Shown piece by piece: positions 35,121 through 44,657 of a stretch of 64,000 nucleotides of DNA. The translations under genes and the position numbers were made by a program. The notes under the pieces are model-generated. The model was given only the letters and a program-made list of their open reading frames with translations. It did no database searches and was not told the origin of the DNA. The number at the start of each line of letters is the position of its first letter. Position 1 is the stretch's first letter. The DNA is from Paenibacillus xylanivorans (GTDB taxonomy: Bacteria; Bacillota; Bacilli; Paenibacillales; Paenibacillaceae): NCBI RefSeq assembly GCF_001280595.1, contig NZ_LITU01000050.1, positions 147,982 to 211,981 on the forward strand. The letters are read 5' to 3'.

Positions 35121-37994
35121 ATGACGATCGAGGAAGGCAACAAGAAACCCTGGGAAAGTTACTATGGCCCGAATATGGGATACGTACAGGAACAATATGA
35201 ATTATATTCCCAAGACCCAGGTGCAGTTACACCGGCTTATCGGGAATTATTTGAACAATGGGGTGCTCCGCCGATGTCTGGCAGGGATGCACATACAGCC
35301 TCGTATTCTGGAAATGCCCAAAAGGCTTCCGGAAGCGTGGATATTCAATTATTACAGAAAGCGGTTACAGCAGGGAAACTGGTAATGAATATTCGTACTT
35401 ATGGTCACCTTGCGGCCGATATTGATCCACTTGGAATCAGTGAAGATTCAGATACTTCTTTGCTTGAACCGAAGCATTTTGAATTAAATGAAGAAGATTT
35501 GAAAGCTCTGCCAGCTTCCCTGATCTGGGAAGGTGCAGATGGACAGACGGTAACAGGATTGGATGCCATCCAGCGCCTGCGGCAAATATATACTGGTCCT
35601 ATGGCTTATGAATTCAGCCATGTGCATGAAGTTCACGAGCGGGAGTGGCTGAACCGCCGTGCAGAATCTCGTACTTCGCCGGCACCACTTAATCCAGAGG
35701 AGCGTAAAGCTTTGCTGGAACGTTTGGTTGAAGTGGAACAATTTGAAGATTTCCTTCACAAAACATTTGTTGGGCAAAAACGTTTTTCCATTGAAGGTAA
35801 CGACGTGCTTGTCCCTATGTTGGATGAAGCAGTTCGAATTATGGCACACGCAGGTTCAAGCCATATTCTGATGGGGATGGCTCACCGTGGTCGATTGAAC
35901 GTACTTGCTCATGTACTGGGCAAGCCGTATAGCAAAATTTTCTCTGAATTTCATCATTCTCCGAACAAGGATTTGGTTCCTTCCGAAGGATCAACAGGAA
36001 TCAATTACGGTTGGACGGGGGATGTCAAATATCATCTGGGCGCAAACCGTTATGTTAAAGACGGTGAAACAGTACAAGCGCGTCTTACGCTTGCCAATAA
36101 CCCGAGTCACCTGGAATATGTAAACCCGGTTGTTCAGGGCTTTGCACGTGCAGCACAGGATGACCGCCGTGATCCGGGATATCCGAAACAGGATGTAACC
36201 AAAGCGGCAACCATTCTGATGCATGGTGATGCAGCTTTCCCTGGGGAAGGTATTGTAGCAGAAACACTCAATTTCAAAGCATTGCCTGGTTACCAAAATG
36301 GCGGAACAATTCATATTATCGTGAACAACCGTCTTGGATTCACAACAGATAGCGGAGATTCACGCTCAACGTACTATGCGAGTGACCTTGCCAAAGGATA
36401 TGAGATCCCTATTGTGCATGTCAATGCAGACAATCCAGATGCATGTATCGCAGCTATTCGTATGGCAGCAGAATACCGTAACCTGTTCAAAAAGGACTTC
36501 CTGATTGACCTAATCGGTTACCGTCGTTATGGTCACAATGAAACGGATGATCCGGAAACAACACAGCCGACTGTGTATGACAAAGTAAAAGGTCATCCAA
36601 CGGTTAGTCACTTGTATCAGGATCATCTGAAAGAGGAATCAGTTGTCGACGATGCTTCCATCAACAGCATTCGTGAGGCTGTGACAAATCGCTTAAAAGA
36701 AGCTTACGAGCAGATGAAGAATAATGAAGTACATGAATATTACCAACGTCAAATTAGCGAGCCAGAAGCAGTTTCGATTATTCCAACTGCGGTGCCATTG
36801 GAAAATCTGCGGGCAATTAACGCTGACTTGCTGAAATGGCCAGAGAATTTTAATGTATATCCGAAGTTGCAGCGCATTTTGCAGCGCAGAAGCACATCTC
36901 TGAACAATGGTGAGAAGGTTGACTGGAGCCTTGCAGAGACGCTTGCGTTTGCTACCATCCTTGCGGATGGCAAACCTATCCGGATCAGTGGACAGGATGC
37001 AGAGCGTGCAACGTTTGCCCATCGGAATCTGGTGTTGCATGATTCCGAGAATGGTGCGAAATTCTGCCCACTGCATAATCTGCCGCAAGCAAGAGCATCC
37101 TTTGCCATCTACAATAGTCCGTTGTCTGAGGAGTCTGTTGTTGGTTTCGAATACGGGTATAACGTATATTCACCAGATACGCTCGTAATCTGGGAAGCAC
37201 AATTCGGAGATTTTGCCAACTGTGCACAGGTTATTTTTGACCAGTTCGTATCTGCCGGCCGTGCCAAATGGTCTCAGAAATCCAGTCTGGTCATGTTGCT
37301 TCCGCACGCTAACGAAGGTCAGGGACCTGAGCATACAAGTGCTCGTCTGGAGCGTTTCCTGCAACTTTGTGCAGAAGACAATATGACGGTTGCAAACTTG
37401 TCGAGCGCATCGCAATATTTCCATCTGCTGCGTCGTCAGGCTTCCTTGACCGAAACAGAGGATGCCCGTCCGCTTGTTATGATGTCGCCGAAAAGTCTCA
37501 TTCGTAATCCTCGTGTCGCTTCACCTGCAACAGAATTCAGCGAAGGCAAGTTTGAGCCTGTGCTGGAGCAAGCAGGGTTGGGCACGAAGCCGGATCGCGT
37601 AGAGCGCATTATTTTGTGCAGTGGTAAAATCGCCATTGATCTGGAAGATGCTTTTGAGAAAGATAAAGCGGATTGGTCTTGGCTTCACATTATTCGTGTC
37701 GAACAGCTGTATCCGTTCCCGGCGGAAGAAATCAAGCGTGTACTCGCACGTTTCAGCAAGTTGAAAGAGCTGGTGTGGGTACAGGAAGAGAACAAAAACA
37801 TGGGTGCCTGGACATACATGGAGCCTCGTCTTCGTGAAATCGCTCCAGAAGGCACAACCGTTAAATACGAAGGTCGACCGGAACATGCGAGTCCTTCCAG
37901 CGGTTATCAGCTTGTGCATGGCATGGAACAGCAACAGATCATTACATCCGCGTTGAAGCAAACGACGAAGAATAATATTCCACTGGGGAGGTAA
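35121..37994 (+). CDS. odhA: 2-oxoglutarate dehydrogenase E1 component
   Basis: Thiamine-diphosphate-dependent decarboxylase of the TCA cycle; with OdhB and lipoamide dehydrogenase it converts 2-oxoglutarate to succinyl-CoA. 957 residues match the family. The protein opens with the OGDH N-terminus ([19 protein letters not shown]), then carries the ThDP-binding core ([44 protein letters not shown]) and the transketolase-like C-terminal half ([32 protein letters not shown]). GGAGGG precedes ATG. odhB begins 5 bp after its stop, giving the usual odhAB operon. The E3 gene is not here. Confidence 0.96.
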   Translation: MTIEEGNKKPWESYYGPNMGYVQEQYELYSQDPGAVTPAYRELFEQWGAPPMSGRDAHTASYSGNAQKASGSVDIQLLQKAVTAGKLVMNIRTYGHLAADIDPLGISEDSDTSLLEPKHFELNEEDLKALPASLIWEGADGQTVTGLDAIQRLRQIYTGPMAYEFSHVHEVHEREWLNRRAESRTSPAPLNPEERKALLERLVEVEQFEDFLHKTFVGQKRFSIEGNDVLVPMLDEAVRIMAHAGSSHILMGMAHRGRLNVLAHVLGKPYSKIFSEFHHSPNKDLVPSEGSTGINYGWTGDVKYHLGANRYVKDGETVQARLTLANNPSHLEYVNPVVQGFARAAQDDRRDPGYPKQDVTKAATILMHGDAAFPGEGIVAETLNFKALPGYQNGGTIHIIVNNRLGFTTDSGDSRSTYYASDLAKGYEIPIVHVNADNPDACIAAIRMAAEYRNLFKKDFLIDLIGYRRYGHNETDDPETTQPTVYDKVKGHPTVSHLYQDHLKEESVVDDASINSIREAVTNRLKEAYEQMKNNEVHEYYQRQISEPEAVSIIPTAVPLENLRAINADLLKWPENFNVYPKLQRILQRRSTSLNNGEKVDWSLAETLAFATILADGKPIRISGQDAERATFAHRNLVLHDSENGAKFCPLHNLPQARASFAIYNSPLSEESVVGFEYGYNVYSPDTLVIWEAQFGDFANCAQVIFDQFVSAGRAKWSQKSSLVMLLPHANEGQGPEHTSARLERFLQLCAEDNMTVANLSSASQYFHLLRRQASLTETEDARPLVMMSPKSLIRNPRVASPATEFSEGKFEPVLEQAGLGTKPDRVERIILCSGKIAIDLEDAFEKDKADWSWLHIIRVEQLYPFPAEEIKRVLARFSKLKELVWVQEENKNMGAWTYMEPRLREIAPEGTTVKYEGRPEHASPSSGYQLVHGMEQQQIITSALKQTTKNNIPLGR

Positions 37995-37999
37995 CAGCT

Positions 38000-39274
38000 G
38001 TGAGTGAAATTAAAGTACCTGCAATGGGCGAGTCGATAACGGAAGGAACCGTATCCAGATGGCTGGTTAAAGAAGGCGAAACCGTTAATCAGGGTGATGT
38101 TCTTCTGGAGCTGGAAACGGATAAAGTAAATATTGAGATTAGTGCTGAAGAGAGCGGTGTACTTGAGAAGATTGTTCGACATGAAGGCGAGACTGTAGAG
38201 ATCGGTGAAACGATCGGAACACTCTCGGTGGGAGCTGGAGGAGGAAGCGGCGCGCCCGCTTCCCAACCGGCAGCAACTGAACAAAAACAAGCGGCTGCAC
38301 CTGCACCAGAAGCTCCAACTCCGCCACCAGCACCTGTTGCTGCAGCACCGGAGCCGGATAGCAGTTCGAAGACAGCTTCACCGTCTGCACGCAAACTTGC
38401 ACGTGAGCGTGGCATTGAGCTAGATCAGGTACAGAGCAAGGATCCAATTGGCCGGGTTTATCAGGATGATGTGAAAACTCACAGCACTCAGGCTGCTGCT
38501 CCTTCAGCGGCTCCTGCCAAAGCGCTTGCGGCAGCACCTAGTGCTCCGGCAGCTGGAGGCTCCACATTTACTAAGCCAGTGGAACGTCAACGCATGTCTC
38601 GTCGTCGTGCTACCATTGCGAAACGTCTGGTAGAAGCGCAACAGACTGCAGCGATGTTGACTACGTTTAACGAAGTGGATATGACGGCAATTATGGATGT
38701 TCGTAAACGCCGTAAGGACAAGTTCAAAGAGAAACATGAAATCAATCTCGGCTTTATGTCCTTCTTCACCAAAGCGGTTGTAGGCGCACTGAAAAAGTTC
38801 CCAACCGTAAACGCGGAAATTGATGGCGAAGATGTTGTACTCAAAAAGTACTATGATATCGGTATTGCTGTATCTGCCAAAGAAGGCCTTGTCGTACCGG
38901 TTGTACGTGATGCAGATCGTCTTGGCTTCGCTGAGATCGAGAAAAGCATCGCTGACCTGGCGTCCAAAGCTCGTTCCAACACGCTGGCGTTGTCTGATCT
39001 ACAAGGAGGAACCTTCACCATTACCAATGGCGGAACGTTTGGCTCCCTGTTGTCCACACCAATTTTGAATACACCTCAGGTGGGTATTCTGGGTATGCAC
39101 AAAATTCAGCTTCGTCCAGTAGCGATTGATGCAGAGCGGATGGAGAACCGTCCGATGATGTATATCGCCCTGTCTTATGATCATCGTATTATCGATGGTA
39201 GCGAAGCCGTACGTTTCCTCGTGACGGTGAAAGAATTGCTTGAAGATCCAGAGTCTTTGCTGATAGAAGGGTAA
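38000..39274 (+). CDS. odhB: Dihydrolipoyllysine-residue succinyltransferase (E2)
   Basis: Core of the 2-oxoglutarate dehydrogenase complex; transfers the succinyl group from lipoyl-lysine to CoA. The N-terminal lipoyl domain has the modified Lys in [11 protein letters not shown] (about residue 42). An Ala/Pro-rich hinge (about 80-125), a peripheral subunit-binding domain ([19 protein letters not shown]) and the catalytic domain with [16 protein letters not shown] (His/Asp) follow. GTG 38000 has GGGGAGGTAAC upstream. A terminator lies 45 bp after the stop. Confidence 0.96.
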   Translation: MSEIKVPAMGESITEGTVSRWLVKEGETVNQGDVLLELETDKVNIEISAEESGVLEKIVRHEGETVEIGETIGTLSVGAGGGSGAPASQPAATEQKQAAAPAPEAPTPPPAPVAAAPEPDSSSKTASPSARKLARERGIELDQVQSKDPIGRVYQDDVKTHSTQAAAPSAAPAKALAAAPSAPAAGGSTFTKPVERQRMSRRRATIAKRLVEAQQTAAMLTTFNEVDMTAIMDVRKRRKDKFKEKHEINLGFMSFFTKAVVGALKKFPTVNAEIDGEDVVLKKYYDIGIAVSAKEGLVVPVVRDADRLGFAEIEKSIADLASKARSNTLALSDLQGGTFTITNGGTFGSLLSTPILNTPQVGILGMHKIQLRPVAIDAERMENRPMMYIALSYDHRIIDGSEAVRFLVTVKELLEDPESLLIEG

Positions 39275-39320
39275 TCCATAACGATTAACATTTAATTGCC
39301 ATCTTATAAATAAAAGAATT

Positions 39321-39376
39321 AAAGCCTCTAAACATGGTGCACAGCGCAAGCTGCTAACCGGTTCAGAGGCTTTTTT
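39321..39376. terminator. Bidirectional terminator
   Basis: AAGCCTCT (39322-39329) / AGAGGCTT (39365-39372) with A- and T-rich flanks. It separates odhB from the convergent hydrolase gene. Confidence 0.75.
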
Positions 39377-39403
39377 CATCATTGTATGAATGTTTGCATC
39401 GCA

Positions 39404-40381
39404 TTATACGGAATCGGCGGTTTCAGCATGTGCTGTAGAATGATGGGTAGTTTGGTCAGGCATATGCCTTTCCAGCCACTCCACGACATGCCCGGCTACC
39501 TCAGTCCGATTCGTCTCATGCAGCATTTCGTGGCGTCCCCCCGGATAGAGGCGGTATTCAATATCCTCAAGCTGAAGCTCCCGATATTGGGAGACCAGGT
39601 TAAGCACTCCTTTGCCATGAAGTCCAACCGGATCTTGTTCACCCGAGAAGAGATATACAGATTTATCCTTGGGAATACGTTTCATGTTGCGTGGCAAGTG
39701 AATGTCCAACAGCAGTTTGAAAAAGTCACGGAAAAAGCCTGCGGAGCAGACGGCTCCACACAAAGGGTCATCAATGAAACGCTTGACCTCTTCGGTGTCC
39801 CGAGACAGCCAATCAAACGGTGTTGTTGCTGGACGGAAAGAACGATTGAATCCACCGAATACGAGCGCATTGAGCAGCAGACTTGGATGAGCAGTTCCCT
39901 GAATGCCACACTGCAGGAAAGCCAATTTCTCTCCAATTCTAAGAAGACCACGTTTGCCATTGGTGCCGGACAAAATAAATGCATGGTAACGTTCGTGGCC
40001 AGCATACATGAGATGCTGCACCAAAAACGACCCCATGCTGTGCCCCATCAGAAAGAGGGGCACAGCAGGGTTTTCTTTGGCAGCAACTTCGCCCAGATTC
40101 ATCATGTCACTCGCCATCCAACGGAAAGCATCGACGCCGGCATTGCCCAACAAATTCGAGTTTTCTACCGTTTTGCCATGACCACGATGATCGTTGGCGT
40201 ACACAGCGTAGCCGTGAGTGGTGAGTTGTTGGGCAAATTCAGCATATCGGGCAGCGGTCTCGCTCATGCCATGTGCAATCTGGACCACACCTTTAACGTT
40301 GCACTCCGGATCGGGAAGCCAGCGGTACACATGAATACGGGTACCTTCATCGCCAACCAGGCTAAAGGCAGATTCCTGCAT
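39404..40381 (-). CDS. Alpha/beta hydrolase, monoacylglycerol-lipase/lysophospholipase type
   Basis: 325-residue serine hydrolase of the S33/Hydrolase_4 group. The oxyanion strand is VQIAHGMSETAARY, followed by ANDHRGHGKT; the nucleophile Ser is in MGHSMGSFLVQH; the acid is probably the Asp in SGEQDPVG, and the final His is in YPGGRHEMLHE. No signal peptide, so it acts on intracellular lipids or esters. ATG 40381 was chosen because AAGGAGG falls inside the first codons of the longer frame from GTG 40402. Confidence 0.88.
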   Translation of the reverse strand: MQESAFSLVGDEGTRIHVYRWLPDPECNVKGVVQIAHGMSETAARYAEFAQQLTTHGYAVYANDHRGHGKTVENSNLLGNAGVDAFRWMASDMMNLGEVAAKENPAVPLFLMGHSMGSFLVQHLMYAGHERYHAFILSGTNGKRGLLRIGEKLAFLQCGIQGTAHPSLLLNALVFGGFNRSFRPATTPFDWLSRDTEEVKRFIDDPLCGAVCSAGFFRDFFKLLLDIHLPRNMKRIPKDKSVYLFSGEQDPVGLHGKGVLNLVSQYRELQLEDIEYRLYPGGRHEMLHETNRTEVAGHVVEWLERHMPDQTTHHSTAHAETADSV

Positions 40382-40464
40382 CTCGTGTAAAACCTCCTTC
40401 ACAGGTCACATTAAAGCCAATTCAGTTCAATAAAATAACCTTGAATACATATTTGATTATTCGA

Positions 40465-41442
40465 TTAAGGCAAATAAGAGCGAAGAACAGTGGTGTTGCC
40501 ATCCAGCGTATAAGAGCCTAGGTTGGCAGGCAGTAAGTAACATTGTCCTGCTTTCAGTTCAATCTTATCCGAATCCGCGTTATCCCACTCCAGGGTCCCA
40601 CTACCTTCACACACCACAAGAATAGTGAAGCTTTCAGCACTTGTAGAGAGTTCCCAGCGTTCTGCGACAATCCCTTTTTCCACTACAAAATAAGGGCATT
40701 CCGCAAGCTTCAGCCACTCACCTGGAGTCGCGTCGTTGGTTTTCATCGTTGTAGCACCAGCGCCCTCATAAGCCGTTACATTCAGTGAATCTTCAACATG
40801 CAGCTCACGTGGTTTGCCATCCAGACCCGGACGATTGTAATCGTAAATCCGGTAGGTTGTATCCGAGTTTTGCTGGATCTCAGCAACAACGACACCTGCA
40901 CAGAGAGCATGTACCGTTCCTGCAGGGATAAAGAATGTATCTCCAGCTTCAACAGGAACTTGACGAAGGGTATCCATCACTGTACCATTCTCCAGCGCTT
41001 CCTTCAGTACCGCACGATCAACGCCCTCATTCAAGCCATAAATGATGTGTGCTCCCGGTTTGGCGTCAAGCACATACCACATTTCCGTTTTGCCAAGCTC
41101 GCCGGGAGGCAGAGCCTCGTAATCATCCGTTGGATGAACTTGTACAGACAGATCGTCGTTACAGTCAAGCAGTTTGATCAGAAGGGGGAAACGTCCGCCC
41201 TTTTCCGATACACCTTTGGTTCCAAGCCATGCTGTGCCCAGTTGTTCACGAACTTCATCGAGGCCTTTTCCAGCAAGTGCTCCATTTAATACTTTGGTTG
41301 TACCATTGGGATGATCCGCAATCATCCAGCCTTCTCCTATATGTCCTTCAGGTGGCGTCAGGCCGAATTGCTCCAGCGCGCGACCTCCCCATACACGTTC
41401 TTTGAACTCTGGTTGAAATTGCAGTGGGTATGGCGTAGGCAT
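40465..41442 (-). CDS. manA: Mannose-6-phosphate isomerase, class I
   Basis: Zn-dependent isomerase interconverting mannose-6-P and fructose-6-P. The metal ligands are visible in DLSVQVHPTDDY (QVHP), LGKTEMWYVL (Glu) and IPAGTVHALCAG (His). The N-terminal FKERVWGGRALEQFG and the end of the cupin pair agree with the family; 325 residues is typical for Firmicutes. Monocistronic on the minus strand. It would feed products of the mannan-related genes at the left edge into glycolysis, although the two loci are 39 kb apart. Confidence 0.94.
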   Translation of the reverse strand: MPTPYPLQFQPEFKERVWGGRALEQFGLTPPEGHIGEGWMIADHPNGTTKVLNGALAGKGLDEVREQLGTAWLGTKGVSEKGGRFPLLIKLLDCNDDLSVQVHPTDDYEALPPGELGKTEMWYVLDAKPGAHIIYGLNEGVDRAVLKEALENGTVMDTLRQVPVEAGDTFFIPAGTVHALCAGVVVAEIQQNSDTTYRIYDYNRPGLDGKPRELHVEDSLNVTAYEGAGATTMKTNDATPGEWLKLAECPYFVVEKGIVAERWELSTSAESFTILVVCEGSGTLEWDNADSDKIELKAGQCYLLPANLGSYTLDGNTTVLRSYLP

Positions 41443-41627
41443 TCCTAATCTCTCCTCTAGTATATGAAATGGTGGATCGCTTTAATCAATCATGACCGCG
41501 TAGCTGGCATGAATGTAACAGTGAATACGGTTGCACGTCTTTATGTAGAACACAAATCGCTTAAATCGATCCAAGATTACTTTGTTGCGATTGTGTCTAG
41601 TTTATTGTATTTGTGGGATAAAGGAAA

Positions 41628-42212
41628 TTATTTTTTCTCGATGCCAATCAGAAAAGGGGAGGCTTCACGCTGCAATTGGCGATAGATCACCACCTGTGCC
41701 TTCTCAACAGGCAGAGCAGAAGACCACTCAAGTACCGCATCCGCTTCCTGTGATCCTCCATCATGACCTGGATACAGCACAACGGAAATAATGCCTCGCG
41801 GCTTGAGCAAATCCAGTGCAGCCTGAAGTGCAGCAATGGTACTGTCTGTTTCCGTGATTATGGTGGAGTCCGCACCTTCCGAAGGTAGGTACCCCAAGTT
41901 GAACATGACAGCACCGACATTACTCTGCCATGTTTCAGGAACGGCTTCAGCCATTCGATCATGGCTTAATTGAAGCAGAGAGATGGAGCCCAATTGGGCA
42001 CTGTCCTCTTGTTTGCGAATACGGGCTTGTGCCAGGGTAAGGGCCTCGCTCTGAATATCGAAACCAATAACTTGACCGCGTTTACCCACTTTTTGTGCCA
42101 GAAATAAAGTATCCGCCCCTGTACCTACCGTTGCATCAATGGCTAAATCTCCAGGCTGTAGACGGGAAGAAATCCACTGATGGGCACAACTTAAAACCGA
42201 AAGAAAGCCCAT
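41628..42212 (-). CDS. mnmM: tRNA-wobble methyltransferase (YtqB/MnmM family)
   Basis: 194-residue class I SAM-dependent methyltransferase. The SAM-binding motif is AIDATVGTGADTLFLA, then VIGFDIQSEAL and FNLGYLPSEGADSTIIT; this NLGYLPGG-like block is diagnostic of the YtqB family, now known as MnmM, which methylates the nm5 group of U34 in tRNA to mnm5. ATG 42212 has GGAGGGGGG upstream. It starts 1 bp after the stop of the radical SAM gene, the same order as ytqA-ytqB in Bacillus subtilis. Confidence 0.85.
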   Translation of the reverse strand: MGFLSVLSCAHQWISSRLQPGDLAIDATVGTGADTLFLAQKVGKRGQVIGFDIQSEALTLAQARIRKQEDSAQLGSISLLQLSHDRMAEAVPETWQSNVGAVMFNLGYLPSEGADSTIITETDSTIAALQAALDLLKPRGIISVVLYPGHDGGSQEADAVLEWSSALPVEKAQVVIYRQLQREASPFLIGIEKK

Positions 42213-42213
42213 T

Positions 42214-43167
42214 TTATGCCCCCCTCCAGTATTTTCCCTGCCAAGAATCCCGCTCACGCAGCTCACGATCAATGGAGTTCAACACTTCCCATTTGTTCAT
42301 GGACCACATCGGTCCAATCAGCAAATCACGCGGGGCATCCCCTGTAAGGCGGTGTACAATCATTTCAGGTGGCAGCATCTCCAGCGTATCGACGATCAGT
42401 TTAATATACTCGTCTTGTTCTAGGAAACGAAGAAGCCCGGCTTCATACTGCTTCACCATTGGCGTTTTGCGCATCAGATGAAGCAGATGAATTTTGATCC
42501 CCTGCACATCCATGTTGGCAACAGCCTGTCCGGTATCCAGCATCATTTCATGGGTTTCCTGCGGCAGTCCGTAGATGATATGTGTACACACCCGAATATT
42601 CCGTTTGCGCAGTTTCGCAACGGCTTCCTCATAACACTGAGTATCATGCGCACGGTTAATTAGGGTTGACGTGGACTCGTGAATCGTTTGCAGCCCCATC
42701 TCAACCCATAGGTAGGTGCGTTCATTCAATTCAGCCAAGTAATCAACGACGTCATCCGGTAAACAGTCAGGGCGAGTGGCAATGGATAGACCCACGACAC
42801 CGGGCTGTTTCAAAATTTCTTCAAAGTATTCACGCAGTTCCTCAACAGGAGCGTATGTGTTGGTGTAGGCCTGGAAATAGCCAATGTAGTGGGCTGTAGG
42901 CCATTTCAGATGCTGTTTATCCCGAATGGTATTAAATTGGGTGACCAGATCATCGCGTCTGCTACCGGCGAAATCACCAGATCCACGAGCGCTGCAAAAT
43001 GTACAACCACCTTTGGCGATGGAACCATCCCGGTTCGGGCAGGTGAAACCGGCATCCAGCATCACTTTGAAAACCTTATTGTTAAATTCGTCTCTCATTT
43101 CGTAATTCCAGGTATGGAATCGTTTATCTCCCCACAGAAGAGGAGGTTGTATTGAAGGTGCATTCAT
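42214..43167 (-). CDS. ytqA: Radical SAM protein, TIGR01212/YtqA family
   Basis: 317-residue radical SAM enzyme. The iron-sulfur ligands are in FTCPNRDGSIAKGGCTFC, that is C-x9-C-x2-C, the spacing typical of this family rather than the usual CxxxCxxC. Downstream blocks IGYFQAYTNTYAP, LSIATRPDCLPDDV and HIIYGLPQETHEMMLDT fit the TIM-barrel. The family partners with YtqB and has been linked to tRNA wobble-uridine maturation. It is directly upstream of mnmM on the same strand. Confidence 0.87.
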   Translation of the reverse strand: MNAPSIQPPLLWGDKRFHTWNYEMRDEFNNKVFKVMLDAGFTCPNRDGSIAKGGCTFCSARGSGDFAGSRRDDLVTQFNTIRDKQHLKWPTAHYIGYFQAYTNTYAPVEELREYFEEILKQPGVVGLSIATRPDCLPDDVVDYLAELNERTYLWVEMGLQTIHESTSTLINRAHDTQCYEEAVAKLRKRNIRVCTHIIYGLPQETHEMMLDTGQAVANMDVQGIKIHLLHLMRKTPMVKQYEAGLLRFLEQDEYIKLIVDTLEMLPPEMIVHRLTGDAPRDLLIGPMWSMNKWEVLNSIDRELRERDSWQGKYWRGA

Positions 43168-43439
43168 CTTCAGGGTACTCCTTTGGCTTACCTAATGGCT
43201 TGCTTGATCTTTTACCGAATTCGACTCTTTTTGAACTTTTACCATTGTATCAAAAAACTCAAAAAAAGGGGAATCTGGTCGCAAAAATAGGCCGTAGAAA
43301 CGTGGTTTTATCCTTGCTATAGTTTACACATTATGTTATATTTAAACCAACGTCAGACACCATCTAATGGGTACTATTCATCATAGCATTTGAATCAATG
43401 TTGACGTCATGGACCATACTATACCGTGAGGTGATATGA

Positions 43440-43640
43440 ATGAATTCCCAAGTTAAACATAATGACCTTCATCATGTTTCTGTAGAACTGACGGCAGAAG
43501 AAGCTCTGGCTTTGACAGGTGTTCGTTTCAATGGCAATCCGAAAGTGAAAGCGGCTGCAAGACAAAAAGTTCGCGATGCTTTCGAAAAGACATTTGATTT
43601 TTCACACCAAGATAAGGTAGACTATGAACTATTAAAGTAG
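43440..43640 (+). CDS. Small hypothetical protein (66 aa)
   Basis: 66-residue basic protein beginning MNSQVKHNDLHHVSVELT; AEEALALTGVRFNGNPKVKA is the central segment, and the rest is helical. GAGGTGAT precedes ATG 43440. No family is recognised, and no membrane or metal motif is seen. It is divergent from the radical SAM gene, and a terminator follows before trmB. Confidence 0.65.
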   Translation: MNSQVKHNDLHHVSVELTAEEALALTGVRFNGNPKVKAAARQKVRDAFEKTFDFSHQDKVDYELLK

Positions 43641-43664
43641 TTGGACCCCAATTCCAAATAAATC

Positions 43665-43720
43665 GAAGAGGGAATCTTTGAGATTTGCCCCAAAGTGGCA
43701 GATCCGAAGATTCCTTTTTC
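43665..43720 (+). terminator. Nested terminator hairpin
   Basis: GAATCTT (43672-43678) / AAGATTC with an inner GATTTGCC/GGCAGATC stem, followed by CTTTTTC. Confidence 0.65.
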
Positions 43721-43792
43721 ATTGCTCTTTACAATTCGCCGGTTCTTCGGCAAAATGATTCTGAGACAAGTATGGATAAACGGAGGAATAAG

Positions 43793-44542
43793 ATGCGTTT
43801 ACGTGGCAGAAAAGGGATTCGTGAAAATCTGGAGCAACAAGTCGATCTCGTTGTTCTTGATCCCAAACAGTACAAAGGAAAATGGTCTGAACTGTTTGGT
43901 AATGACCATCCGATTTTTGTGGAATTTGGTATGGGTAAAGGTCAATTTATCAGCCAAATGAGTTATAAATATCCGGAATTTAATTTTATCGGTATTGATA
44001 TGTATGACGAACTGGTGCGTCGTGCCAGCGAGAAGGCTCGGAAAGCATGGAGTCAGGCGGAAGTGGAGACACCTCCCAACCTGAAGCTGGCCCTGGCCAA
44101 TATCGAACAGATCGAGGAAGTATTCGAAGAGGCAGAGTTAGAACGGATTTATCTGAACTTCAGCGATCCGTGGCCGAAAGCCAAGCATGCACGCCGTCGT
44201 TTGACACATCCACGTTTCCTTAAGAAATATACGGAATTGCTAAATAAAAAGGGACAGATCCATTTCAAAACAGATTCGGAGACATTGTTTGATTTCTCCC
44301 TCAATGCGATTGCAGACTTTGGTATGCAAATGACCAATCTGTCCCTGAACCTTCACCGCGATGGATTGAATGAAGAGCATGTCATGACAGAGTATGAGCA
44401 GAAATTCATGGGCAAAGGCATGAACATTCACCGTGTTGAAGTAATCGTTGGTGAAGATGCTCTGAGCGAGTACCAACAAATCCGTTTGGACAAGTATAAA
44501 GTGCGGGAAGCTGCGGACGAGTCTGGCGAAGATCAAGAGTAA
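43793..44542 (+). CDS. trmB: tRNA (guanosine(46)-N7)-methyltransferase
   Basis: Methylates G46 in the tRNA variable loop with SAM. The family blocks are FVEFGMGKGQF, FIGIDMYDELV, LNFSDPWPKAKHARRRLTH and HFKTDSETLFDFS. 249 residues including an acidic C-terminal tail (AADESGEDQE). ATG 43793 is placed by GGAGGAATAAG; the frame from 43685 would run through the upstream hairpin. It is terminated by a strong hairpin at 44549. Confidence 0.94.
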   Translation: MRLRGRKGIRENLEQQVDLVVLDPKQYKGKWSELFGNDHPIFVEFGMGKGQFISQMSYKYPEFNFIGIDMYDELVRRASEKARKAWSQAEVETPPNLKLALANIEQIEEVFEEAELERIYLNFSDPWPKAKHARRRLTHPRFLKKYTELLNKKGQIHFKTDSETLFDFSLNAIADFGMQMTNLSLNLHRDGLNEEHVMTEYEQKFMGKGMNIHRVEVIVGEDALSEYQQIRLDKYKVREAADESGEDQE

Positions 44543-44548
44543 TATGTT

Positions 44549-44597
44549 CAAAAAGCGTGATATGCGTCTGGCTACCAGACTCTCATATCACGCTTTT
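44549..44597. terminator. Strong terminator
   Basis: AAGCGTGATATG pairs with CATATCACGCTT; an inner GTCTGG/CCAGAC stem is also present. A5 on the left, T6 on the right, so it can serve trmB and the convergent regulator gene. Confidence 0.85.
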
Positions 44598-44657
44598 TTC
44601 TATTTTAATAAAACTAAACCTCATGACACCGCTTGTGGTTCTTCGTTTTACTAGCTG

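Noticed and set aside
39386-40390. 334-codon plus-strand frame
   Set aside because: It is the antisense of the lysophospholipase-like gene, whose GHSMGS motif and ribosome site support the minus strand.
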